Source of the DNA: Nocardioides campestrisoli
GTDB taxonomy: Bacteria; Actinomycetota; Actinomycetes; Propionibacteriales; Nocardioidaceae
Direction: 5' to 3'
DNA: 64,000 nt
Assembly: GCF_013624435.2 (NCBI RefSeq)
Contig: NZ_CP061768.1
Location: forward strand, 248,001 to 312,000
Shown one piece after another: positions 42,129-51,326 of this stretch (its first letter is position 1; each line of letters begins with the position of its first letter). The notes beneath the pieces are model-generated. The model made no database searches and had not been told where the DNA came from. It saw only the letters and a program-made list of their open reading frames with translations. Position numbers and translations under genes: made by a program.

Positions 42129-44369
42129 TCAGCGCAGCACGGTGAGCAGCTGCGTCGCGCGGGTGAGGACGACGTAGAGCGTCGCCCGGCCGGTGGCCGA
42201 CTCCGTCTCGATCTCCTCGGGCCGCACGACCACGATCGCGTCGAACTCCAGTCCCTTGGTGTCCAGACCGGTGAGCACCACCACCCGGTCGTCGCCGGAC
42301 GGCGAGACCGACGGGTCGACCGCCCGCGCCGCCCCCCTGGCGTCGTCGGCGAACTCCGGCCACGAGGCCAGCCACTCGTTGACCTGCGAGCGCCGGGCGA
42401 CCGGCACCACGATGCCGACCGTGCCGGCGACCCGGGACGCGACCTCGCCCACGGCGGTGCGCACGGTGGCCTGCAGGTCCGCGCCGGCGTCGCGCTCCAC
42501 GGGCTCCTCACCGGTCGAGCGGACGGCCTCGGGGAGGTCGGCGTCGAGGCCGACCCGCCGGGCGTACGCGGCGGCGTAGTCGTAGATCTCCGCGGAGTTG
42601 CGGTAGTTCTTCGACAGGTGGAAGGAGTGCACCTGCTTGCCCTCGAGCGCGGCCGCGCGGGCCGCCTCGGCCTCCTCGCGGACCGGCCACGAGGACTGCG
42701 CCGGGTCGCCCACGATCGTCCAGGACGCCGTCCGGCCACGCCGGCCGACCATCCGCCACTGCATCGGCGTCAGGTCCTGGGCCTCGTCGATCAGCACGTG
42801 CGCGAACGGGTCGTCCTCGAGCTTGTGCAGCGGCGGGGACCAGGCGCGCCCGCGCGGGGCGTACTCCCGCTCCGAGGCGGTCGTGAGCTCCTGCAGGTCG
42901 ACCCCGCCGTCGCGGTAGGCGAGGGTGTCGTCGAGGTCGTGGTCCTCGTCGGTGCGCTGCGGCACGTCGCCGATCAGGTAGCGCAGCTCGTCGAGCAGCG
43001 CCACGTCCTCCACGCTCAGCGGCTCGGCGACGCCGGGGCGGGTGGGGAGCAGGCCGCGTCCCTCGGGGTCAGCCTCCTGCCACGAGCGCAGCAGCAGCTT
43101 CTGGTCGTCGGCGGAGAGCACGCCCTCGGAGACCCGGGCCAGGAACTCGGGGTCGCGCAGCCAGCCGAGGACGTCCCGGGCGGTCAGCGGGGGCCACCAG
43201 TCGGCGGCGAAGTCGACGAACGCCGGCGTGGAGAGCATGTCGTCGTCGAACTGCTCGCGGCCCCGCTCGCGGCCGCGCTCCCCCTTGACCTGGCGCCACA
43301 TGGCGTCCAGCAGCGCGTTGGCCACCCGCGGCAGCTGCCGGTTGCGCGCACCCTGGCTCATCAGCTGGCCGCGCACCCGGCGCAGCACGGCACCGTCGAG
43401 CCGGAGCGAGTCGTCGCGCCAGAAGATCTTGAACTCCCGGGGGCTGCCCGGCGCCTGCTGGCGGGCCGCGCGCCGGAGGACCTCGGCCATCCGGGCGGCG
43501 CCCTTGACCGCGGCCACCGCCGGCTCGTCGTGCCGGGTGGCGCGGACCCCGTCGACCACCTCGCCCAGCGAGCGCAGGGCCACCGCGGTCTCGCCGAGGG
43601 AGGGCAGCACCCGCTCGATGTAGCGCATGAAGACGCCGCTGGGCCCGACCACCAGGACGCCGCCGCTCTCGTAGCGGCGACGGTCGGAGTAGAGCAGGTA
43701 CGCCGCGCGGTGCAGGGCGACCACGGTCTTGCCCGTGCCGGGGCCGCCGGAGATGGAGACGACACCCTTGCCCGGGGCCCGGATCGCCCGGTCCTGCTCG
43801 GCCTGGATGGTCGCCACGATCGAGTGCATGGAGCGGTCGCGGGCCCGGGAGAGCTGGGCCATCAGCGCGCCCTCGCCGACCACCGGCAGGTCCCGGTCCT
43901 CGGCGGCCAGGGCGTCGGCGTCGAGCAGCTCGTCCTCCACCCCGACCACGGTGTGGTGGTCCGAGCGCAGCACCCGGCGCCGGACCACGCCCTCGGGCGT
44001 GGCGGCCGTGGCCTGGTAGAAGACCGCGGCGGCCGGGGCGCGCCAGTCGATCAGCAGCGAGTCGCGCTGGTCGTCGCGCAGGCCGATCCGGCCGATGTAG
44101 CGCGGGGCGGGGTCCAGCTCCTCCCGCAGGTCGAGACGCCCGAAGACGAGGCCCTCGTGGGCGGCGTCGAGCTGGGCCATCCGCTTCGCGGCCTGGAAGA
44201 CCATCGCGTCGCGCTCGACCAGCCCGCCCTCGTGGCCCAGCCGGCCACGGCTGTGCCCTTCCTTGGCGAGCTGCTGCGCGGCGGCAGCGGACTTCTCCAG
44301 CTGCACGTACACGCGGTCCACGAACGCCTGCTCAGTCGCGATCTCGCGCTCGACGAGCTCTTCGGACAA
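42129..44369 (-). CDS. helD: HelD-like RNA polymerase-associated UvrD/Rep-type ATPase
   Basis: This is a superfamily-1 helicase-like ATPase of 746 residues. Walker A is SGGPGTGKTVVALHR near residue 215, Walker B is VLIDEAQDLTPMQWRM, and the C-terminal motif is LDTKGLEFDAIVVV. The N-terminus is the coiled, RNA-polymerase-channel-type arm (EIATEQAFVDRVYVQL onward) rather than a DNA-helicase start. HelD proteins recycle stalled RNA polymerase, and a relative (HelR) gives rifamycin tolerance. I chose TTG 44369, where the conserved arm begins; TTG 44411 would add 14 residues but sits beside a -10-like hexamer. Confidence 0.85.
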   Translation of the reverse strand: MSEELVEREIATEQAFVDRVYVQLEKSAAAAQQLAKEGHSRGRLGHEGGLVERDAMVFQAAKRMAQLDAAHEGLVFGRLDLREELDPAPRYIGRIGLRDDQRDSLLIDWRAPAAAVFYQATAATPEGVVRRRVLRSDHHTVVGVEDELLDADALAAEDRDLPVVGEGALMAQLSRARDRSMHSIVATIQAEQDRAIRAPGKGVVSISGGPGTGKTVVALHRAAYLLYSDRRRYESGGVLVVGPSGVFMRYIERVLPSLGETAVALRSLGEVVDGVRATRHDEPAVAAVKGAARMAEVLRRAARQQAPGSPREFKIFWRDDSLRLDGAVLRRVRGQLMSQGARNRQLPRVANALLDAMWRQVKGERGRERGREQFDDDMLSTPAFVDFAADWWPPLTARDVLGWLRDPEFLARVSEGVLSADDQKLLLRSWQEADPEGRGLLPTRPGVAEPLSVEDVALLDELRYLIGDVPQRTDEDHDLDDTLAYRDGGVDLQELTTASEREYAPRGRAWSPPLHKLEDDPFAHVLIDEAQDLTPMQWRMVGRRGRTASWTIVGDPAQSSWPVREEAEAARAAALEGKQVHSFHLSKNYRNSAEIYDYAAAYARRVGLDADLPEAVRSTGEEPVERDAGADLQATVRTAVGEVASRVAGTVGIVVPVARRSQVNEWLASWPEFADDARGAARAVDPSVSPSGDDRVVVLTGLDTKGLEFDAIVVVRPEEIETESATGRATLYVVLTRATQLLTVLR

Positions 44370-44372
44370 CTC

Positions 44373-44436
44373 GGTTCCCCACTCCTGACGGCTCTGGTGG
44401 CAAGTGCTCAAGACTACCGGCCGGGAGCGGGGAACC
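44373..44436. promoter_or_regulatory. Inverted repeat bracketing the helD promoter
   Basis: GGTTCCCC (44373-44380) and GGGGAACC (44429-44436) are exact complements 48 bases apart. Between them lies a minus-strand -10-like TAGTCT (44417-44412) and the leader of helD. The arms could bind one dimeric regulator or close a leader hairpin. Confidence 0.45.
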
Positions 44437-44450
44437 GTGCAGCCGGCCCG

Positions 44451-45773
44451 TCAGTCGGCCCGGGTGTAGATCGCGGCTCCCCACGTGTGCCGGGAGCCCG
44501 CCCCGGCGCCGTCCATCCGGACCCCGACCCGGCTGCCGGTGGGCACGGGGATCCCGCCGATACTGCCCGAGCCCTCGCCCCGGATGTTGGAGCGCTCGTG
44601 GTCGCCCACGCGGATCCGCGCGGTGGCCCCCTGCGGGACGCGGGAGACGAAGACGTGCGCCAACGACGGCTCGTCGACCGGTCGGCCCCGGTCGGCGCGG
44701 CTGCCCCGGCCGAAGGTCTCGGTGCGGTCGAGCTCCCAGGTGACCCCCAGGTGCTCGACCAGCCGCGGCACCTCCTGCCCCGCGGCCTCGGCAGCCGGCT
44801 CCGCCATCTCGTAGAAGGAGGTACCCAGCACGACGTCCTCCCCGACGTCGAGCGGTTCGCCGTCGGCGTCGAGCAGGCGCACCTCGACGTCGACCACGTC
44901 GCCGGGGGCCACGGGGCCGGCGTCGGTCTCGAGTCCCTCGGGGAAGGAGGCCGTCCAGTGGGCGCCGGGGTCGAACGGGGCGCGAGGCCCGCAGCCGCCG
45001 CCCGAGGAGACGACCTCCCCGTCGAGGGAGAGCGCCAGCTCGACCTGCCCGTCGCGGCCGGCGCAGAAGGCCCCGAACCGCAGCGTCCCCGTGGGGACGG
45101 TGAGCCGCATCGAGAGGGTCGACGCGCCGCGCACGGCGTTGGCGACGATCAGCCGGTCGCCGGCGACCCGGTCGCGGAAGGTCACGCCCTCCACGGTCAC
45201 GCCGGCCGGAGGCTCGTCGGAGAGCTCGTAGACCGCCAGGGCGTTCTCGCCCGGGCCGTAGAAGGTGAAGGTGCCCGCCACGTCCGCCGGCGCCTGCCAG
45301 TACTGGGAGAAGTCCGCCGCCTCGGGCTGGTAGACGTACCCCTCCGGCTCGGCGACCTTCCAGGCCTCCAGCTGCCCCGGCGGCGGGGTCACCTCGTTGG
45401 CCCAGGCCAGCAGCCGGGGCTCGTCGGCCTCCGCCAGGTCGAGCTCCACCTGGTCGGTGCCCGTGACGGAGCCGGCGTACTCGTAGGTCCAGCCGGCCGC
45501 CTCGATCGTCTCCGGCACCGGGTGCCCGGCGAGCTCGGCGGGCACGTTGGCGGGCCCGGGCGACCGGTCGCCGGACAGCAGCACCGGCGCCAGGGCGACG
45601 GCGGCGACCACGGCCGCGGTGACCACGCCCGCCCCGGCCATCCGGCGCCGACGGACGGCGCGGACCCGCCCGCGCAGGGAGGCCGCACGGGCCGGGGTGT
45701 CGAGCATGCCGGCCTGCTCAGGGTCGGCGGCGTGGTCGCGCAGGGTGCTGCGCAGGTCGTCCAGGGTGTTCAT
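44451..45773 (-). CDS. Membrane-anchored hypothetical protein, partner of SigE-family sigma factor
   Basis: I do not recognise a family for this 440-residue protein. A cytoplasmic N-terminus of about 45 residues is followed by one membrane span (AGVVTAAVVAAVALAPVLL). The rest is a large beta-rich extracytoplasmic domain with few cysteines (CAGRDG, GGGCGP). The start overlaps the stop of a SigE-family sigma factor (ATGA), so it is likely the sensor or anti-sigma partner, although the cytoplasmic part lacks an H-x3-C-x2-C site. Its end is 81 bases from helD. Confidence 0.75.
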   Translation of the reverse strand: MNTLDDLRSTLRDHAADPEQAGMLDTPARAASLRGRVRAVRRRRMAGAGVVTAAVVAAVALAPVLLSGDRSPGPANVPAELAGHPVPETIEAAGWTYEYAGSVTGTDQVELDLAEADEPRLLAWANEVTPPPGQLEAWKVAEPEGYVYQPEAADFSQYWQAPADVAGTFTFYGPGENALAVYELSDEPPAGVTVEGVTFRDRVAGDRLIVANAVRGASTLSMRLTVPTGTLRFGAFCAGRDGQVELALSLDGEVVSSGGGCGPRAPFDPGAHWTASFPEGLETDAGPVAPGDVVDVEVRLLDADGEPLDVGEDVVLGTSFYEMAEPAAEAAGQEVPRLVEHLGVTWELDRTETFGRGSRADRGRPVDEPSLAHVFVSRVPQGATARIRVGDHERSNIRGEGSGSIGGIPVPTGSRVGVRMDGAGAGSRHTWGAAIYTRAD

Positions 45774-46327
45774 GCCCGGTCTCCGTCCATGAGGTCCGAG
45801 GCGGCGAGGGAAGGGTCGATGCGGAGCTTGGCCAGCGCCTTGCTGGTCTGGCTCTTGACCGTCCCGGTGGAGCACTGCAGCAGCGCCGCGGTCTCCCCGA
45901 CCGAGAGGTCCTCGAAGTAGCGGAGCACGACGACGGCGCGCATCCGGCGAGGCAGCCGGCCCAGCGCCTCCCACAGGTCGTGGGTGTCGTCGGCGGCGCC
46001 GGTGCCGTCGGCGGCGCCGCGCTCGGGCAGCCGCTCGGTGGGGCGCTCGTCGTTCCACCTGCGCCGCCACCAGGAGGAGTAGGTGGTGACCAGGATCCGG
46101 CGGACGTACGGCTCGGGATCGCGGTCGATGCGGCGCCACGCGAACCACGCCTTGGCCAGGGCCGTCTGGAGCAGGTCCTCGGCCAGCGCGTGGTCGCGGG
46201 TGAGCAGGTAGGCGGTGCGCAGGAGGCCCCGGGAGCGGGCCGCGACGAAGTCGTCGAAGCCCGGCGCGGTGCCGGTGACTGGTGGCACCGGCCCCTCCCG
46301 GGTCTCGTGCACGGACGTGGTGGTCAT
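45770..46327 (-). CDS. SigE-family ECF RNA polymerase sigma factor
   Basis: This is an ECF sigma factor of 185 residues. It has the family hallmark FDDFVAARSRGLLRTAYLL and HALAEDLLQTALAKAWFAW in region 2, and LPRRMRAVVVLRYFEDLSVGETAALLQCSTGTVKSQTSKALAKLR in two parts of region 4. Tryptophan-rich TTYSSWWRRRW is also typical. ATG 46327 is preceded by a possible autoregulated ECF promoter. It overlaps the membrane-protein gene that probably controls its activity. Confidence 0.9.
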   Translation of the reverse strand: MTTTSVHETREGPVPPVTGTAPGFDDFVAARSRGLLRTAYLLTRDHALAEDLLQTALAKAWFAWRRIDRDPEPYVRRILVTTYSSWWRRRWNDERPTERLPERGAADGTGAADDTHDLWEALGRLPRRMRAVVVLRYFEDLSVGETAALLQCSTGTVKSQTSKALAKLRIDPSLAASDLMDGDRA

Positions 46328-46334
46328 GCCCCTT

Positions 46335-46363
46335 CTACCGGTCGGGGCGGGACGGAGGTTGCC
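46335..46363 (-). promoter_or_regulatory. Candidate ECF-type promoter of the SigE-family gene
   Basis: On the minus strand GGCAACCT (46363-46356) and CGGTAG (46340-46335) are 15 bases apart, and the latter ends 7 bases before the ATG. The first element resembles ECF -35 boxes containing AAC. Autoregulation is inference. Confidence 0.35.
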
Positions 46364-46372
46364 TGGCGGCGG

Positions 46373-47140
46373 CTACTTCTTCCGGGAGAGGAACGCCGTC
46401 ATCGCCTCGCGCGCCTCGTCGGAGCCGAAGAGCCGGGTGCTCAGCGCGGACATCTCGTCGCCGAGCTCGTCGATCCGGGCGACCAGCGAGGCGTTGAGGA
46501 TCTTCTTCGACTCCGCGATGCCCTGGTTGGCCCCGGTGGCCACGTCGGCGCAGAGCTTCGCGACGTACTCGTCCAGCTCGGCGGCCGGCACCGCCTTGGT
46601 GACCAGGCCGTACTCCTGGGCCTCGGCGCCGGTGAAGACCTCGCCGCCCAGCGCCGTCAGGGACGCGGCGCGCGGGTTCATCCGGGAGAAGACCGTGAGG
46701 CTGATGATCGCCGCGGCCAGGCCCAGCTTGACCTCGGTCAGGGCGAAGGTCGCCTCCTCGGCGGAGACGGCGATGTCGGCGGAGGCGACAACGCCGATGC
46801 CGCCGGCCCGGACCGCGCCGAGGTTCTTGGTCACGACCACCTTCGGCATGGTGGCGATCAGCCGCTGCAGCGCGATGATCCGCCGGGTGCCCTCCTCCAT
46901 GCTGGTCGTGGCCGCCTCGGAGAGGTCGGCGCCGGAGCAGAAGACCTTGCCGGAGCTCTGGATCAGCACCACGCGGACCTCGGGGTCCTGTCCGGCCGCC
47001 TCGAGGTGCTCGTACAGCTCGGTCACGAGCTTGCGCGAGAGGGCGTTGCGGTTGTGCGGGGAGTCCAGGGTGATGGTCGCGACACCGTCGGCGGTGGTGC
47101 GGGTGACGAACGGGGACTCGGGCGTCGGGCTGTGTGACAT
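46373..47140 (-). CDS. Enoyl-CoA hydratase/isomerase family protein
   Basis: This is a 255-residue crotonase-fold protein. The oxyanion-hole segments are KVFCSGADLSEA and LGAVRAGGIGVVASADIAV. The usual glutamate of hydratases in EVKLGLAAA is at the position equivalent to E164 of crotonase (FALTEVKLGL). The specific substrate is unknown. CACACT lies 7 bases before the ATG, suggesting a leaderless message. It is divergent from the polysaccharide locus. Confidence 0.88.
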   Translation of the reverse strand: MSHSPTPESPFVTRTTADGVATITLDSPHNRNALSRKLVTELYEHLEAAGQDPEVRVVLIQSSGKVFCSGADLSEAATTSMEEGTRRIIALQRLIATMPKVVVTKNLGAVRAGGIGVVASADIAVSAEEATFALTEVKLGLAAAIISLTVFSRMNPRAASLTALGGEVFTGAEAQEYGLVTKAVPAAELDEYVAKLCADVATGANQGIAESKKILNASLVARIDELGDEMSALSTRLFGSDEAREAMTAFLSRKK

Positions 47141-47147
47141 GGTGCAC

Positions 47148-47153
47148 AGTGTG
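47148..47153 (-). promoter_or_regulatory. Candidate -10 element for the enoyl-CoA hydratase gene
   Basis: On the minus strand CACACT ends 7 bases before the ATG at 47140. It forms part of the 11-bp palindrome GCACAGTGTGC (47144-47154), which could also be an operator. Confidence 0.4.
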
Positions 47154-47200
47154 CCGGGGTGGGCCCGTCAAGGGCGTCGGGGGGGCCGTAGACCTTGCGT

Positions 47201-47206
47201 TAACAT
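47201..47206 (+). promoter_or_regulatory. Candidate -10 element of the polysaccharide locus
   Basis: TAACAT is followed by a leader of about 40 bases with a good ribosome-binding site before ATG 47255. No convincing -35 is visible. Confidence 0.35.
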
Positions 47207-47254
47207 CGCCTGTCCACGGGAGAGGCACGTCGTCGCACGAGGGGGCAGGACCGC

Positions 47255-49093
47255 ATGACGCCATGGGTGAGGCGCGGGATGCTCGCTGCTTTCGACATCC
47301 TCTGCTGGTCCCTGGCCACCGCGGTGGTGCTGGGGGTTCGCCACGACTTCAGCATCAGCGAGGTCCAGTGGGAGTCGGTCCTGTTCTACTGGGTGACCAG
47401 CTCCCTGCTTCTCGTCGTGGTGGGATACTTCACGAAGTTCTACCGGGGTCGGTTCCTGGTGGGCTCCTTCGACGAAGCCGCGGGTCTTGCCGTGCACGTG
47501 GGGATCGTCGCAGTCCTCGCACTGGTGTCGACGCCCATGGTCAACGAGACCCTGCCCCGCAGCATTCCGGTGCTGGTCCCGCCGGTTGCCCTGCTGCTGG
47601 CCGCGGCCGGCCGGTGGTACTACCGCTCGCTTCGCATCCGCTCCGGAGATCCCCAGGGAGTGGACACCGCGCGCCCGGTGCTGGTCTACGGCGCCGGCGA
47701 CGCCGGCCGCCAGGTGTTGCAGCTGTTGCGCGCCGAACGTCGGCCCGGCCTCGATCTGCGGGTTGTCGGCTTCCTGGATGACAACCCGGGCAAGCGGAAC
47801 CTCCGCATCCAGGGGGTCCCTGTGCTGGGGACCGGCGAAGCCATCGCCGAGGCGGCTGAAGAGGTCGGTGCTCGCGCGGTCATCCTGGCGATCCCGCAGG
47901 CGACCGGAGACTTCATCGGCAAGGTCCAGGACCAGGTTGCCAGCCGCGGGCTGGACTTCTACGTCCTGCCCAGAGTGGCTGACCTGCTGGGGAGCGGCGT
48001 CGATGCCAGCGCCATCCGACCGGTGGAGATCGGTGATGTCCTGGGTCGCCACCAGGTCACCACGGACCTGACGTCGATCGCGGGCTACCTGACCGGCAAG
48101 CGAGTCCTGATCACTGGTGCCGGCGGCTCCATCGGCTCGGAGCTCACCAGGCAGGTCCACCACTTCGGGCCGGGTTCCTTGGTCATGCTCGACCGGGACG
48201 AGTCGGCGTTGCACGGCGTCCAGCTGGCCGTGCACGGTCATGGACTGCTCGACGGACCGGACACCGTGCTGGTGGACATCCGGGACGCCGAGAGCCTGCG
48301 CTCGGTCTTCGAGGAGCACCGGCCAGAGGTGGTATTCCACGCAGCTGCCCTCAAGCACCTGCCCATGCTGGAGCGGTTCCCCGCCGAGGGCTGGAAGACC
48401 AACGTGCTGGGCACGCTCAACCTGCTCAACCTGTCCGCGGAGTTCGGTGTGGAGCGCTTCGTCAACGTCTCGACGGACAAGGCGGCGGACGCCACCAGCG
48501 TTCTGGGTGCCACCAAGCGGCTGGCTGAGCGACTGACCGCGTGGCACGCCCAGGAGACCGGTCGGCCCTACATGAGCGTGCGGTTCGGCAACGTGCTCGG
48601 CTCCCGGGGATCGATGCTGCACACGTTCAACGCGCAGATCGCAGCCGGGGGGCCGGTGACGGTGACCCACCCCGAGGTCACTCGGTACTTCATGACCATT
48701 CCGGAGGCGTGCGAGCTGGTCATCCAGGCGGGTTCGATGGGCGGCGCCGGGGAGGTCATGGTGCTGGAGATGGGCTCTCCCGTGCGGATCCTCGACGTCG
48801 CGAAGCGGATGATCCGACACTCTGGCGCCCAGAAGGTGGAGATCGTCTTCACCGGTCTGCGGCCTGGCGAAAAGCTGCACGAGGTGCTGTTCAGCGACGA
48901 CGAGGTGGCCTCGGCGACCGACCACCCCATGGTCCGCACGGTCCCGGTCCCGCCGGTCGCGCCCGCCGGGCTGGACGGGCTGGACGCGCTGGACGGGCTG
49001 TCGAGCATCCGCGGGCTGCTGAGGCCTGTCTCTGTGCCCGCGTCTGTAACTGTGCCTGTAGCCGCGACCGAACCCGAACGAGGAGAGCTGTGA
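47255..49093 (+). CDS. FlaA1/PglF-like polysaccharide biosynthesis nucleotide-sugar dehydratase
   Basis: This is a 612-residue membrane-linked enzyme expected to act on UDP-GlcNAc as a 4,6-dehydratase. Three or four N-terminal spans (to about residue 125) precede a first Rossmann domain (VLVYGAGDAGRQVLQLL) and the catalytic extended-SDR domain starting ITGAGGSIGSELTRQ. The usual tyrosine of Y-x3-K is replaced, as in PglF/WbpM (STDKAADATSVLGATKRLAE). The C-terminus carries an LDGLDALDGL stutter. AGGA lies 7 bases before the ATG. It overlaps the aminotransferase gene and opens the surface-glycan locus. Confidence 0.88.
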   Translation: MTPWVRRGMLAAFDILCWSLATAVVLGVRHDFSISEVQWESVLFYWVTSSLLLVVVGYFTKFYRGRFLVGSFDEAAGLAVHVGIVAVLALVSTPMVNETLPRSIPVLVPPVALLLAAAGRWYYRSLRIRSGDPQGVDTARPVLVYGAGDAGRQVLQLLRAERRPGLDLRVVGFLDDNPGKRNLRIQGVPVLGTGEAIAEAAEEVGARAVILAIPQATGDFIGKVQDQVASRGLDFYVLPRVADLLGSGVDASAIRPVEIGDVLGRHQVTTDLTSIAGYLTGKRVLITGAGGSIGSELTRQVHHFGPGSLVMLDRDESALHGVQLAVHGHGLLDGPDTVLVDIRDAESLRSVFEEHRPEVVFHAAALKHLPMLERFPAEGWKTNVLGTLNLLNLSAEFGVERFVNVSTDKAADATSVLGATKRLAERLTAWHAQETGRPYMSVRFGNVLGSRGSMLHTFNAQIAAGGPVTVTHPEVTRYFMTIPEACELVIQAGSMGGAGEVMVLEMGSPVRILDVAKRMIRHSGAQKVEIVFTGLRPGEKLHEVLFSDDEVASATDHPMVRTVPVPPVAPAGLDGLDALDGLSSIRGLLRPVSVPASVTVPVAATEPERGEL

Positions 49094-50277
49094 GCGAACG
49101 GATCCACCTGTCCTCACCCGATGTCGGTCCGGAGGAGGAGGCGGCCCTGGTGCGCGCCCTCCGCTCGGGCTGGGTGGCCCCACTCGGCCCTGACGTCGAC
49201 GCGTTCGAGGAGGAGATCGCGGTCGCGACCGGACGGTCCTGCGCGGTGGCGCTCTCCTCGGGCACCGCGGCGCTGCACCTCTCCCTGCTGGCCCTGGGTG
49301 TGGAGCCGGGTTCCGTGGTCATCACCTCCAGCATGACGTTCGCCGCGACCGCCAACGCGATCACCTACACCGGCGCCACCCCGGTCTTCGTGGACTCCGA
49401 CGCCACCGGCAACGTCGACCCGATCCTGCTCGAGAAGGCCGTGGCGGACCAGCTCGCCCAGGGTGCACGTGTCTCGGCCATCGTCCCGGTCGACCTGCTC
49501 GGCCGGATCGCAGACCACGCCGCGATCGCCGAGGTGGCAGCGCGCCACGGCATCCCGCTGATCGTCGATGCCGCGGAGTCCCTCGGGGCAGTCCGCGCCG
49601 GTCGGCGCGCCGGCCAGGACGGCATCGCGGCGATCGTCTCGTTCAACGGGAACAAGATCATGACGACCTCCGGAGGCGGCGCGCTCGTCTGCGACGACCC
49701 TGGGCTGGCGGCGCGGATCCGCTACCTGGCCACCCAGGCGCGTCAGCCGGTCGTTCACTACGAGCACGTCGACATCGGCTACAACTACCGGATGTCGAAC
49801 CTCCTGGCCGCGCTGGGCCGGGCCCAGCTGGCGCGGCTGCCGAAGATGATGGAGCGGCGTCGCGGGTGGCGGGACCGGTACGCCGACCTCTTCGCGCCGG
49901 TCGCAGGGGTCGAGGTGCTGGGTCAGGAAACCGGCCGGACGGTGAGCGAGGACGAGCACGACAACTACTGGCTCACCTCGGTGGTGGTCGACGCCGACGA
50001 GGCGGGCTGGCACGCCGACCAGCTGCGGGAGCACCTGGCCGCACTGGACATCGAGGCGCGTCCGCTGTGGAAACCGATGCACCTCCAGCCCGTCTTCGCC
50101 GACTGCCCGGCCTACACCTCCGGCGTCTCCGAACGACTCTTCCGTACCGGCCTCTCGCTGCCCAGCGGCTCGGTGTTGAGCGACCAGCAGTTCGACCGCG
50201 TCGCCGATGCGATCGCCTCCTTCTTGTCCACCGCCGGCGCGCCGGCCGACGCACTGTCCCCCGCTAGGAGACTTTGA
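49090..50277 (+). CDS. DegT/DnrJ/EryC1/StrS (PglE-like) sugar aminotransferase
   Basis: This is a PLP-dependent aminotransferase of 395 residues that would aminate the 4-keto sugar made by the preceding enzyme. The PLP lysine is Lys189 in SFNGNKIMTTSGGGAL, a motif typical of PglE/LegC-type enzymes. SSGTAALHLSLLALGV and VDAAESLGA are family landmarks. The start is GTG, overlapping the previous stop (GTGA). The expected product is a UDP-4-amino-4,6-dideoxy sugar. No acetyltransferase of the PglD type is seen in the window. Confidence 0.9.
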   Translation: MSERIHLSSPDVGPEEEAALVRALRSGWVAPLGPDVDAFEEEIAVATGRSCAVALSSGTAALHLSLLALGVEPGSVVITSSMTFAATANAITYTGATPVFVDSDATGNVDPILLEKAVADQLAQGARVSAIVPVDLLGRIADHAAIAEVAARHGIPLIVDAAESLGAVRAGRRAGQDGIAAIVSFNGNKIMTTSGGGALVCDDPGLAARIRYLATQARQPVVHYEHVDIGYNYRMSNLLAALGRAQLARLPKMMERRRGWRDRYADLFAPVAGVEVLGQETGRTVSEDEHDNYWLTSVVVDADEAGWHADQLREHLAALDIEARPLWKPMHLQPVFADCPAYTSGVSERLFRTGLSLPSGSVLSDQQFDRVADAIASFLSTAGAPADALSPARRL

Positions 50278-51326
50278 TGACCAGCCAGCACCCCTCGATC
50301 GAATCCGCCGTGGCCGGCAAGGTCGTCACCATCACCGGAGGTACCGGCTCGTTCGGTTCCGTGATGGCACGGCACCTGCTGGAGGAGGGTGCGACCCGGA
50401 TCAACATCTTCAGCCGCGACGAGGCCAAGCAGGACGAGATGCGTCGTCGGACGAACGACGAGCGGATGCGCTTCTTCCTCGGCGACGTCCGCGACCTGGA
50501 CTCGGTCCGTACAGCGGTCAGCGACGCGGACTTCGTCTTCCACGCCGCCGCACTCAAGCAGGTCCCCTCGTGCGAGTTCTTTCCCGAGCAGGCCGTGAAG
50601 ACGAACATCAACGGCAGCCACAACGTGATCAACGCCTGCGCCGAGGCCGACGTGCAGTCGGTGGTGCTGCTGAGCACCGACAAGGCCGTCTACCCGGTCA
50701 ACGCGATGGGCATGTCCAAGGCGCTGATGGAGAAGACCGCGCAGGCCTACGCGCGCAACCACCCGGACTCCGAACTGACGGTCTCGGTGACCCGCTACGG
50801 CAACGTCATGTACTCGCGCGGCTCGGTCATCCCGGCCTTCATCGAGATGCTCAAGAGGGGCCGGCCGCTCACCATCACCGATCCGCGGATGACCCGCTTC
50901 CTGATGTCGCTGGCCGACTCGGTCGACCTGGTGAAGCACGCGTTCGCGCACGCCAACCCCGGTGATCTCTTCGTCAAGAAGGCGCCTGCCGCGACCGTCG
51001 ACACCCTCGCGCGGGCGGTCGCCGAGCTCTTCGGCGTCGAGGACCCGGAGATGGTGCACATCGGCACTCGGCACGGCGAGAAGCTGCACGAGACGCTGCT
51101 GACCCGGGAGGAGCTGGCCAAGGCCGAGGACCAGGGCGACTACTTCCGGATCCCGCTGGACACCCGCGGCCTGCAGTACGAGAAGTACTTCTCCGAGGGC
51201 GAGGAGGAGATCGACGACAGCGTCGACTACGCCTCCGACTCGGTGCCCGGGCTCTCGGTGGACGAGACCCGCGACCTGCTCCGCACCATCCCCGAGCTGG
51301 CCGGTGACCCGGCCCTCGTCGGATGA
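50277..51326 (+). CDS. capE: CapE/FnlA-like UDP-GlcNAc dehydratase-epimerase
   Basis: This 349-residue extended SDR catalyses the first step towards UDP-N-acetyl-L-fucosamine (dehydration and C5/C3 epimerisation of UDP-GlcNAc). It has ITGGTGSFGSVMARHLL, INIFSRDEAKQDEM, FHAAALKQVPSCEFFP, and MGMSKALMEK, where methionine replaces the SDR tyrosine as in CapE. ATG 50277 has AGGAG 7 bases upstream and shares one base with the previous stop; the codon before is TTG. CapF and CapG genes follow in order. Confidence 0.92.
   Translation: MTSQHPSIESAVAGKVVTITGGTGSFGSVMARHLLEEGATRINIFSRDEAKQDEMRRRTNDERMRFFLGDVRDLDSVRTAVSDADFVFHAAALKQVPSCEFFPEQAVKTNINGSHNVINACAEADVQSVVLLSTDKAVYPVNAMGMSKALMEKTAQAYARNHPDSELTVSVTRYGNVMYSRGSVIPAFIEMLKRGRPLTITDPRMTRFLMSLADSVDLVKHAFAHANPGDLFVKKAPAATVDTLARAVAELFGVEDPEMVHIGTRHGEKLHETLLTREELAKAEDQGDYFRIPLDTRGLQYEKYFSEGEEEIDDSVDYASDSVPGLSVDETRDLLRTIPELAGDPALVG

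Noticed and set aside
44370..44450. Rifamycin-associated element upstream of helD
   Set aside because: No sequence resembling that inverted repeat is present, so naming the gene helR is not justified.
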